From: CAZJDV01 sp964544865
GTDB taxonomy: Bacteria > Chloroflexota > Dehalococcoidia > Lucifugimonadales > CAJWER01
Assembly: GCA_964544865.1 (NCBI GenBank)
Contig: CAZJDV010000053.1
Span: 1-16,891, forward strand
Reading direction: 5' to 3'
Length of the DNA: 16,891 bases
Positions 1-8,789 of this stretch are shown one piece after another. The notes under the pieces were generated by a model. It was given only the letters and a program-made list of their open reading frames with translations, was not told the origin of the DNA and ran no database searches. A program made the position numbers and the translations under genes. The stretch's first letter is position 1. Each line of letters opens with the position of its first letter.

Positions 1-2455
<2,455 letters not shown>

Positions 2456-2541
2456 GCAGATACTCTCCTAATACCGCCGCATCATATGCCGCAACGCCTA
2501 AAGGGCCAGCCCACCATATGCGGGCCAGCCTGAATGGGGGA

Positions 2542-2547
2542 ATTGTA
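2542..2547 (-). promoter_or_regulatory. Candidate extended -10 promoter of mfd
   Basis: On the minus strand this reads TACAAT preceded by TGC, that is, the TGn-TACAAT form of a sigma-70 extended -10 element. No good TTGACA-like -35 is seen 16-18 nt upstream, which is acceptable for an extended -10. Transcription would start near 2535, giving a leader of about 80 nt before the mfd ATG. This is inferred from sequence only. Confidence 0.4.
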
Positions 2548-2664
2548 GCACGGGGGGTGTCGTGATACTACGGATACCGCCGCGGGGGACGTCACTCTGA
2601 ACATGAGGCCGGCCAATGTGTCCTCAATGGTGGAACCGTTTTGCGGCTATCGAATCGCCATTTC

Positions 2665-2691
2665 ATACTGAGGAGCGGAGCGACGAAGTAT
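2665..2691. repeat. Short palindromic repeat-like element
   Basis: ATACT at 2665-2669 is the exact reverse complement of AGTAT at 2687-2691; between them lie two GGAGC copies. The pattern resembles short interspersed sequences of the type ATTCTGAGC...GAAGAAT that I recall as common between genes in several bacterial phyla including Chloroflexota. That kinship is recall, and no second copy is present in this window. Confidence 0.35.
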
Positions 2692-2806
2692 CTGGGGCAA
2701 GGCCGGCCAGGGGTCGCAGGCGCGCGGGGCCAACCTCCCTGGAGACCTCTTCGATCGTACTCTGAGCGTGGCCGCCGGGCTCATTTGCCAGCCAAGGTGC
2801 CCCGAG

Positions 2807-2844
2807 ATGCGTACATCGACCGAGGGTAATTCCGATGTACGTAT
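2807..2844 (-). terminator. Hairpin after the first MBL hydrolase gene
   Basis: CGTACATCG (2810-2818) and CGATGTACG (2833-2841) form a perfect 9-bp stem with a 14-nt loop, extendable by a wobble pair and two A-T pairs to about 12 bp. It begins 7 nt after the stop codon of the gene at 2851, where a transcript end would be expected. No run of T follows on the minus strand, so it is not a classical intrinsic terminator; it may instead be a 3' stabilising hairpin or a Rho-assisted site. Confidence 0.4.
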
Positions 2845-2850
2845 ACCAGG

Positions 2851-3711
2851 CTAAACCTCCACCACCATCAGTTCGCCGGAGAAGATCAGCTCGCCGTCGT
2901 AGAGTTTCTTGATGTCGCCTATGCCCTTCTCCATCGGGCCGTGGTTCGCCAGGTTGGGGCCGACGTGGACCAGCACCAGCTTCTTGACCCCTGCCTCCTG
3001 GGCCATCCGGGCCGCGCCAACGGTGCCGCACACCCCTTCGCCCTCCTGGTTCTCCAGCATGGCGGTCTCCTCGTCCCAGCACATGCAGAACATGACGTCG
3101 GCGTCCCTGGCCAGGTCGACCACCGGCTGGCATGGCTCCGTGTCGCCGGTGAACACCACGCTCCCCTCGGGGCTGTCGATGCGGTACGCTAGCGAGTCGA
3201 GGTAAGGTTGGGCGTGCTGGGCATGGGACGCGGTGATCTCCCAGTCGTCGCCGGAGAACACCTTGCCCGGCGTGGCATCTCTTGCGAACACCTCGGGAGG
3301 CTTTCGCGGCAGCACGCCCCCTCGGTTGACGAAGACCTGTTGGCTGATCGGGTGGTTGACCCGCGCCTTCCAGTCGTGGGCGAACACGCCGTCCTCGCCG
3401 ATTATCCCCGCGGTGAGCTGCTCGGTCAGCGTGGGGCCGTACACCTGCAGCAGGTTCTCCTTGCCGATGCTCTGGTCCCAGCGACACAGCAGGAAGCAGG
3501 GGTAGTCCACGTCGTGGTCGAAGTGGTGGTGGGTGAAGAACAGGTAGTCGATGTCGGTGGGCCACAGTCCGGCCTTGACCAGCTTGTGGGTAGTTGCCGG
3601 ACCGCAGTCGATCATTATCTTCTCGCTGCCAACTTCGGCTACGAACGATGAGCCGAAGCGGGCCGGGGTCGGCGTCGGGGTGCCTGCGCCGAGTACGTGG
3701 ATGCGGGCCAT
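2851..3711 (-). CDS. Metallo-beta-lactamase-fold hydrolase (RNase Z/arylsulfatase-like), copy 1
   Basis: A cytoplasmic metallo-beta-lactamase-fold hydrolase of 286 residues; the substrate cannot be read from sequence. Metal-site motifs are all present: HHHFDHD at residues 61-67 (HxHxDH), a later His in the QHAQPYLDSLAYRI stretch, the Asp of VFTGDTEP, and the C-terminal His of LVLVHVGP. This arrangement fits the RNase Z/arylsulfatase branch. The ATG at 3711 is chosen because MARIHVLGAG matches the start of the neighbouring copy; an upstream in-frame Met at 3780 would add 23 unmatched residues. AGGAGG lies about 12 nt upstream, slightly far. It is about three quarters identical by eye to the next gene upstream and on the same strand, so a tandem duplicate. 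Family confidence is high, function unknown. Confidence 0.9.
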   Translation of the reverse strand: MARIHVLGAGTPTPTPARFGSSFVAEVGSEKIMIDCGPATTHKLVKAGLWPTDIDYLFFTHHHFDHDVDYPCFLLCRWDQSIGKENLLQVYGPTLTEQLTAGIIGEDGVFAHDWKARVNHPISQQVFVNRGGVLPRKPPEVFARDATPGKVFSGDDWEITASHAQHAQPYLDSLAYRIDSPEGSVVFTGDTEPCQPVVDLARDADVMFCMCWDEETAMLENQEGEGVCGTVGAARMAQEAGVKKLVLVHVGPNLANHGPMEKGIGDIKKLYDGELIFSGELMVVEV

Positions 3712-3770
3712 CGTATGAGTAGACCTCCTGGAGATTGTGCGGGGCAGTGCCGGCAGCCCTGATTTCCTGT

Positions 3771-3783
3771 CCCTTGCCAAGGG
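3771..3783. promoter_or_regulatory. Perfect 13-nt palindrome upstream of MBL copy 1
   Basis: CCCTTGCCAAGGG has 6-nt complementary arms around a single central base and lies about 60 nt upstream of the copy 1 start codon. It could be a regulator-binding site. It has no T run on either side, so it is not a terminator. Only the symmetry is seen; the role is a guess. Confidence 0.25.
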
Positions 3784-3806
3784 AGAAAATGATGAATCTA
3801 ATTGCT

Positions 3807-3857
3807 GGGCGATGCCCCAGACCTCCGCCAGGGGGCGAACCCTCTCTGGACTCCCCC
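3807..3857. repeat. Palindromic intergenic element (REP-like)
   Basis: The stretch holds three nested or adjacent complementary pairs: GGGC/GCCC around GAT (3807-3817), CCAGA/TCTGG (3817-3821 with 3845-3849), and AGGG/CCCT around a six-base loop (3830-3833 with 3840-3843), ending in CTCCCCC. It lies between two same-strand duplicated genes. The pattern resembles GC-rich palindromic elements (GGGGGAGTCCAGAG... type) that I recall from Chloroflexota intergenic regions; there is no second copy in this window to confirm it. Confidence 0.4.
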
Positions 3858-3904
3858 GTATTCGATTTCAGAGACCGTCGCTCTCCGGGGGGAAGGATGA
3901 AAAA

Positions 3905-4768
3905 CTACACGTCGACGACCATAAGCTCGTCGGAGAAGATTATCTCTCCGTCGTAGGACTCCCTGACCTCGCCGATGCCCTGTTCCATCGGCCCGTGGCC
4001 CGAGAGGTGAGGGCCGACGTGGACCAGCACCAGCTTCTTGACCCCGGCCTCCTGGGCCATGCGGGCCGCACCGGTGGTGCCGCACTGGCGCGGAGCTTCG
4101 CCGTTGGCGTCCATGACCTCCTGGTTGTCCCAGCACATACAGAGCATCACGTCGGCGTCCCTGGCCAGATCGACCACGGAGCGGCACGGCTGTGTGTCGC
4201 CGGTGAAAACCATGCTCCCCTCGGCGCTGTCGATTCGGTACGCCAGCGAGTCCAGGTACGGCTGCACGTGCTCCGCCGTGGCGGCGGTGACCTCCCAGTC
4301 GGCGCCCGAATAGACCTTGCCGGGTCCGACGTCCCTGGAGAACACGTCGGGGGGGTCTCGCGGCAGCACGCCTCCCCGGTTCACGTACACCTGCTGGCTG
4401 GCCGGGAGGTTGACCCGCGCCTTCCAGTCGTGGGCGAACAGCCCTCCGTCCTCTGCGAGGATGCCCTCGGTGACCCGCTCGGTCGGCGCCGGGCCGTAGA
4501 CCTGGAGCCTGTTCTCGCTGCCGTTGCTCTGGTCCCATCGGCACAGCAGGAAGCAGGGATAGTCTATGTCGTGGTCGAAGTGGTGGTGGGTGAAGAACAG
4601 GTAGTCGACGTCGGTGGGCCACAATCCGGCCTGCACCAATTTGTGGGTCGCGGCGGGACCGCAGTCGATCATTATCTGCTCTTCGGCGACCTCTGCCACG
4701 TAGGAGGAGCCGAACCTGGTCGGCGTGGGCGTCGGCGTGCCCGCGCCGAGGACGTGAATGCGCGCCAT
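3905..4768 (-). CDS. Metallo-beta-lactamase-fold hydrolase (RNase Z/arylsulfatase-like), copy 2
   Basis: Paralogue of the downstream gene, 287 residues, with the same opening MARIHVLGAGTPTPTP and the same metal ligands: THHHFDHD near residues 60-67, EHVQPYLDSLAYRI, VFTGDTQP and LVLVHVGP. All expected catalytic positions are kept, so both copies look active. The copies differ mostly in the loop after CMCWD (near residue 210) and in the 100-130 region, where a shift in substrate preference would be expected. The ATG at 4768 has AGGAG about 10 nt upstream and a candidate promoter at 4801-4806. A 193-bp spacer with palindromic sequence separates it from copy 1, so the two may be co-transcribed or separately started. 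Fold is certain, reaction unknown. Confidence 0.9.
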   Translation of the reverse strand: MARIHVLGAGTPTPTPTRFGSSYVAEVAEEQIMIDCGPAATHKLVQAGLWPTDVDYLFFTHHHFDHDIDYPCFLLCRWDQSNGSENRLQVYGPAPTERVTEGILAEDGGLFAHDWKARVNLPASQQVYVNRGGVLPRDPPDVFSRDVGPGKVYSGADWEVTAATAEHVQPYLDSLAYRIDSAEGSMVFTGDTQPCRSVVDLARDADVMLCMCWDNQEVMDANGEAPRQCGTTGAARMAQEAGVKKLVLVHVGPHLSGHGPMEQGIGEVRESYDGEIIFSDELMVVDV

Positions 4769-4800
4769 GCAGTCATCACTCCTTAAAAGGGGACTGGCCC

Positions 4801-4806
4801 AGTGTA
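4801..4806 (-). promoter_or_regulatory. Candidate extended -10 promoter of MBL copy 2
   Basis: On the minus strand this reads TACACT preceded by TGC, the same TGn-TACAnT layout as upstream of mfd. It sits 32 nt before the ATG, which leaves room for a start site near 4794 and the AGGAG ribosome site. A -35 box is weak (CTGGTT, 18 nt upstream). Inferred from sequence only. Confidence 0.4.
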
Positions 4807-4903
4807 GCAGCCGGATTGGCGGAAAACCAGGCCGGCCGGATGTCGCATTGAGAGAACGAGAGGCACGCTGGAGGACCGGCCGACAGCGAGTCTCCGCAGC
4901 ACG

Positions 4904-6718
4904 CTAGTGATACGACAACACCCGGACATCGTCGGTATCGGGCACGAGCAGGACGTTCGCCCCGTCGACGTCGCCGATGCGGCCTGCTAGCTCCTGGAAC
5001 TCCTCTGGCGTCAGATAGGGATGTATCGCCTCCGGGTCGGCCCAGAGCAATGGACTCACTCCGTATCCCAGGGCGGCCTCCAGTGACTCCAGGAAGTCCG
5101 CCGCGTTTTCGCCGATGAGGACCGTGACGGCCTTTCGCCTGCGGGCCTCGAGCTGAAGCATCTCGTTCTCCGGGGCCAGGCACCGGTCCCCGCGGTACAG
5201 CATCCAGTGGTACGGTACGAAGACCAGGGCTGGCGCCAGCACGTCGAAAGCGCCCCTCGCGTCGCCCACGATGTTCGAGATGCTGCCGTCCAGGATCTCC
5301 CTGAAGAACACGAAGACGATAAAGCTCAGGCTCCCCAGCAGGGCCAGCATTCCCACACCGAGTACGCCTAAGATGTATATTCGGCGGGTCGGCGAGGTCC
5401 GCTCCTCCACGGGGCTAATGCGTACACTCCGTAGAATCTGCGCCCAGTAGTAGGCCCATAGAGGTGTGCCCAGCAACCCGAATGTGATGGCCAGCACCAG
5501 GCGGTTCCGCCAGAAGTCCTCCCCGGTGATGGTCTGACTGCCGAGACCCTCCATCGCCTCAATGACGGTGTCGACGAGGGCGCCGACGGCGAGAGCCGTG
5601 ATGACGAGTCCGACGGCGGCCAGAACATAGGGATACGATTGTTGGGCCGCCTGGCGCTCAGGCGCGGCGGACCTGCTCTCAGCCCGGCCGACGCCGAAGT
5701 GGTAGATGAGGATGCCGCCACCGACCATCAGGGACGTCACCGCGCCCGGCAGGAACCGAAAATGGATCGCCGCGCTTTCGCTGGGCATGCCAATGACCCA
5801 TTGCAGGACCCAGTAGGCGATTATCCCGGTCGCCGTGATGACTGTGATTACGCCGCCAAAGGCTGCGAAGACATACAGGTAAACCTGCCTCAGGGTCGAT
5901 TCTTGGTCACGCCTGGCGAAGAAGAGCCAGTGCACGACCCAGACCGGCGTCGCGACCAATAGCATGGCCAGGGCCACCCTGGTCGGTTCGGCCCAGAGGC
6001 CGCTGTCGGCCCGGTTGACAACCGTCTGCAAGGTCAGGCTTAAATAGGCTTCGCGGAAGACCGTATGAACGATCTGCCCAAGGCCAAGGGCCGAGGTGGA
6101 GAGGACGGCCGCGGAGACCGCGTACAGGTACAGGCGCCGCACGGTCTGGGTCTCTGGCGAGGGCTGGCCTTCCTCTCTCTCGACCCACCAGTGATACGCC
6201 CACACGCCTCCCCAGACCACGAGCGCCGCCCAGGGGTAGCTCCTGAAGGACTCTGTCTGGAAGATGAACCCGAGAATGGACGTGGCCCCGGTAAGGGCGA
6301 ACACCGCCGAGACCCCAAGGATGACGTACATGTAGAGCTTGCGTAATACGGACTTCTTCTCGACAGGCAGCGCCCGAACGTGGCCTGATATCAGCCGCCA
6401 GTGGAGTCCCCACAGCGGAAGCCCGACGACTATCAGCGACAGCCCGGTGGCCAGTTGGACGCTAGACGCCGACAACAGCTCGCCGCCGAAGACGCCCTCC
6501 AGAACAAATATCCCGATCTGTACGATGCCGCTGGCGGCCATTATCAGGGCGACGAACGAGACGCCGTAGAAGTAGAGCCTCCTTACGGTTCCTATTCCCG
6601 GGTCGACCTCCACGAAGCCGCGCCTGCGACGGGCCAGGGACACCGCGCCGAAGACCAGGCCCCCGACGACGACCAGGAAGATGAGTATCGGTATGAAGAA
6701 AAACAAGTACTCTGGCAT
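4904..6718 (-). CDS. Polytopic membrane protein with six DUF5671-like repeats
   Basis: An integral membrane protein of 604 residues. After an N-terminal membrane helix (5-28) come six tandem repeats of two helices each, starting near residues 45, 125, 193, 276, 358 and 444. Each repeat opens with a [LV]R(R/K)xY(L/F)Y-like motif (VRRLYFY, LRKLYMY, VRRLYLY, LRQVYLY, QQSYPY, TRRIYI) and most close with a W/Y-H-W signature (LHWRL, YHWWV, VHWLF, YHFGV, YYWAQ, YHWML). This matches my recollection of DUF5671, a domain of unknown function. About 90 soluble residues follow (513-604). The ATG at 6718 has AGGAG about 6 nt upstream. It lies 59 nt downstream of an anchored NTF2-like protein on the same strand, probably one operon. 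Topology is well supported; function is unknown. Confidence 0.85.
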   Translation of the reverse strand: MPEYLFFFIPILIFLVVVGGLVFGAVSLARRRRGFVEVDPGIGTVRRLYFYGVSFVALIMAASGIVQIGIFVLEGVFGGELLSASSVQLATGLSLIVVGLPLWGLHWRLISGHVRALPVEKKSVLRKLYMYVILGVSAVFALTGATSILGFIFQTESFRSYPWAALVVWGGVWAYHWWVEREEGQPSPETQTVRRLYLYAVSAAVLSTSALGLGQIVHTVFREAYLSLTLQTVVNRADSGLWAEPTRVALAMLLVATPVWVVHWLFFARRDQESTLRQVYLYVFAAFGGVITVITATGIIAYWVLQWVIGMPSESAAIHFRFLPGAVTSLMVGGGILIYHFGVGRAESRSAAPERQAAQQSYPYVLAAVGLVITALAVGALVDTVIEAMEGLGSQTITGEDFWRNRLVLAITFGLLGTPLWAYYWAQILRSVRISPVEERTSPTRRIYILGVLGVGMLALLGSLSFIVFVFFREILDGSISNIVGDARGAFDVLAPALVFVPYHWMLYRGDRCLAPENEMLQLEARRRKAVTVLIGENAADFLESLEAALGYGVSPLLWADPEAIHPYLTPEEFQELAGRIGDVDGANVLLVPDTDDVRVLSYH

Positions 6719-6777
6719 CTATGTCTCCTGCGCCATCACCCGCACGCGATGGACGAGGCAAGGCCTGCGGGTCTGCG

Positions 6778-7341
6778 TTATCGTGAGTCTGTTGCCCCGC
6801 TAGGGGACATGGCCGCGGCGGGGGTTGGCGCCGGTAGCGCGGTTGGAGTCGCGGAGGGGTCGGGCGCAGGCACCCTCGTTGGCGGAGGCGTGGGTTTCAT
6901 ACAGCCCTGGTATGGCCATGGATCGCTCGTGAACCTCCAGCCTCCGTCCTCCTCGAACAGCGTGAACCTCTGGCTGTATGAATTCTCGGAGCTCCCGAAT
7001 GGGCTGTTGCTTCTGATCGTGGTGATTCTTGCGGTGACGATCGTCTTGTCGCCGAATAGCTCCGTTCCTTCCAGTGTTATCCTGGAATCTTCGAGCTGCC
7101 TCACAGGGTAGCTCCTGCTGACCAGGTTCTCGACTGGGCACCGCTCTTTGAGCTCTGTGGACAGGAGGTTGTGGGCCGCTTCGAAGTCGCCGTCGGTGAC
7201 AGCCTCAAGATATAGCTGGACCGCCCTCTCCGGCGTGTTTTCAGGCAAGGGATCCACGGTCTGCACCAGGGCGACGACGATGCTCGCGACGAGCAAGATC
7301 GCGAGCAGCGAGCCCACGCCGATCAACCATATATTTGGCAT
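6778..7341 (-). CDS. Membrane-anchored NTF2-like (DUF4878-type) protein
   Basis: 187 residues: one N-terminal membrane segment (about 4-27, VGSLLAILLVASIVVALV), then a small alpha+beta domain (about 34-148) beginning PERAVQLYLEAVTDGDFEAA and ending with a GGWRFTSDPW strand, then a Pro/Ala/Thr-rich tail. The helix with E-AVTDGDFEAAHNLLS followed by strands is typical of NTF2-like/DUF4878 lipoprotein domains, which usually bind a small ligand or partner rather than catalyse a reaction. The protein would sit on the outer face of the membrane. The ATG at 7341 has a GGGAG-type ribosome site about 7 nt upstream. The following gene encodes the six-repeat membrane protein, so the two may act together. 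Family call is moderate, role unknown. Confidence 0.75.
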   Translation of the reverse strand: MPNIWLIGVGSLLAILLVASIVVALVQTVDPLPENTPERAVQLYLEAVTDGDFEAAHNLLSTELKERCPVENLVSRSYPVRQLEDSRITLEGTELFGDKTIVTARITTIRSNSPFGSSENSYSQRFTLFEEDGGWRFTSDPWPYQGCMKPTPPPTRVPAPDPSATPTALPAPTPAAAMSPSGATDSR

Positions 7342-7431
7342 ATCCTCTCTCCCAGTCCGCTACACTGCGTGACGGCCGGACGCTTATGCACACGAACATA
7401 CCAGGATGGGCCCGGCGGCGCGGGGTACATT

Positions 7432-7475
7432 CGCACTATCTATCTCTGGTAACCGTACCAGAGATAGATAGTGCG
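7432..7475. repeat. Perfect 20-bp-arm hairpin between divergent genes
   Basis: The arm at 7432-7451 (CGCACTATCTATCTCTGGTA) is the exact reverse complement of 7456-7475, with a four-base ACCG loop. It lies in the 197-bp space between two divergently transcribed genes, upstream of both, so it is not a terminator for either. It could be a regulator site, a folded leader or antisense RNA element, or a miniature repeat. The complementarity is seen directly; the role is unknown. Confidence 0.9.
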
Positions 7476-7505
7476 GGTTGAGGGTTAAGGGCCAAGGGTC
7501 GAGGG
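7475..7505 (+). repeat. Five GGG runs at exact 7-nt period (potential G-quadruplex)
   Basis: GGG occurs at 7475-7477, 7482-7484, 7489-7491, 7496-7498 and 7503-7505, each separated by four bases (TTGA, TTAA, CCAA, TCGA). This meets the usual G3 with loops of up to 7 nt criterion for an intramolecular G-quadruplex on the plus strand. It starts at the last base of the hairpin arm and ends about 20 nt before the TATAAT box of the sialidase gene. Structure formation is inferred. Confidence 0.7.
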
Positions 7506-7525
7506 CCGGCTTGACTGGATTCTCG

Positions 7526-7531
7526 TATAAT
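7526..7531 (+). promoter_or_regulatory. TATAAT -10 box of the sialidase-like gene, possibly leaderless
   Basis: A perfect TATAAT ends 7 nt before the ATG at 7539. A start site about 7 nt downstream of the box would fall at 7538-7539, so the mRNA could begin at or within a base of its start codon. The nearest TTGACT (7511-7516) is only 9 nt upstream and so cannot be the normal -35. Alternatively AGGGG at 7532-7536 could serve as the ribosome site for ATG 7548, if transcription starts further upstream. Confidence 0.45.
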
Positions 7532-7538
7532 AGGGGTG

Positions 7539-8747
7539 ATGGCTGACATGGGCAACCTGCTCCGCTATATTCGCCGGCTGGCTTTTCTCGGTGTGCTTCT
7601 GGCGATGGGCTGCACCTCCGGGGGATCGGAAACGCCGCCTGAGGAATCCATCGTCGCTCAACCGGCGGCGCGAGCCCTGTTGCCCGCGGCCCTGGGGCGG
7701 GTCCCGGACAGTGATGTCCACAGGAACGTCTTGCTGCCTCCGGGACCGGGCAACCCCCGGGACAGCGAAGGAGACTTCATTACGCTGGCGGACGGCCGCG
7801 TCATGTTCGTCTACACTCGCTTCACCGGAAGGGGAGGGGACCAGGACCAGGCGGACCTGGCCGCCCGCTTCTCTAGCGACCAGGGGCGGTCCTGGACCGA
7901 GGACGACGTCATGGTAGTCGCGAACGAGGGCGATCAGAACGTCATGTCCGCCTCCCTCCTCCGCCTCGCCGGCGGAGAGATCGCGCTCTTCTACCTTGTG
8001 AAAAACTCCCTCGAGGACACCCGGCCTGTCATGCGTTTGAGCACAGACGAAGGCGGCACGTGGGGCGGTCCTGCCGAGATCATCCCTGACGACGATATAG
8101 GCTATTACGTGCTCAACAACGACAGGGTGGTCCTGCTCGAGAGCGGCCGCCTGATCGCGCCCGTGTCCCAGCACGCGTCCGAGGACCGGATATGATCGGC
8201 GTACGGGCATATGCTGGCCTATCTCTCAGACGACGACGGGCGCACGTGGCGCCGGAGCGAGCCCCTGGCGGAGCCCGTCAAGACGGACGGGGGCAAGCTA
8301 GTGATGCTCCAGGAGCCGGGCGTGATCGAGCTGAACGACGGCCGGCTGCTGATGTTCATCCGCACTGACGCCGGTGTCCAGTATTACTCCTACTCCGAGG
8401 ATGGAGGAGAGACGTGGCGCGCGCCCTTCCCCAGCGACATCACGTCGCCCCGGTCACCGGCGAGTATCGAGCGCATCCCCGGGACCGGCGATCTGCTTCT
8501 GCTGTGGAACGACAACGGCATCGACAGCAGCTGGACGCCGTTCAACGTGGCGATCTCGCGAGATGAAGGGCGGACGTGGGAGGGCAGGAACGTGCTGGAA
8601 GACGACCCAAACGGCTGGTACTGCTACACAACCGTAACCTTCATCGAAGACCGAGTGCTGCTGGGCCACGTCGCAGGGGACCGCGTCAAAGGAAAGCTGA
8701 GCTCCACCCAGATTACCTCCTTCGACGTGGACTGGCTGTACGATTAG
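7539..8747 (+). pseudogene. Sialidase-like (BNR/Asp-box) lipoprotein gene with in-frame stop
   Basis: The product resembles secreted exo-alpha-sialidase-like six-bladed beta-propellers. A lipoprotein signal is seen (RYIRRLAFLGVLLAMGC; Cys 22 from ATG 7548), then five Asp boxes: SSDQGRSW, STDEGGTW, SDDDGRTW, SEDGGETW and SRDEGRTW, plus propeller strands such as GVIELNDGRLLMFIRTDAG. Translation stops at TGA 8193-8195 between box 2 and box 3, but the same frame continues cleanly (SAYGHMLAYLSDDDG) to 8747, so this is one substitution, probably from TGG or CGA, not a frameshift. Full length would be 402 residues, normal for the family. ATG 7539 and ATG 7548 are both possible starts. The true glycan substrate is unknown. 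The half-proteins should not form a complete propeller. TGA ends other genes here, so recoding is unlikely. Confidence 0.8.
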
Positions 8748-8789
8748 CTCCTTGCCACCCTCACCCGTCCGCCCGGATCTAGCGTCGGA

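Larger units (their letters stand above)
2456..2850. other. Intergenic region upstream of mfd
   Basis: These 395 bp between the mfd start and the stop of the first hydrolase hold no credible gene; the short open frames lack homology-like features and ribosome sites. Seen in it: the mfd ribosome site and a candidate extended -10; two copies of GGGCCAGCC and two CATATG sites in the mfd leader (2483-2530); a short palindrome with ATACT/AGTAT arms (2665-2691); and a hairpin just after the upstream gene (2807-2844). The 2560-2790 part reads like degenerate repeat-derived sequence. Confidence 0.6.

Noticed and set aside
3737..4786. 349-codon plus-strand open frame
   Set aside because: It runs antisense to the second MBL hydrolase and its spacer; the minus-strand protein matches its paralogue along the whole length.
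7511..7531. TTGACT and TATAAT as a normal sigma-70 promoter pair
   Set aside because: The spacer is only 9 nt where about 17 is needed; only the TATAAT is kept as a candidate.
8193..8195. TGA read as an amino acid (code change or selenocysteine)
   Set aside because: TGA ends rdgB and the intact lipoprotein at the expected family lengths, and no selenocysteine hairpin or Cys-equivalent site is evident.
8755..8789. CTAG/CTAG and GTCCG/CGGAC pairs as a bidirectional terminator
   Set aside because: The stems are 4-5 bp with long loops and no T run on either strand.
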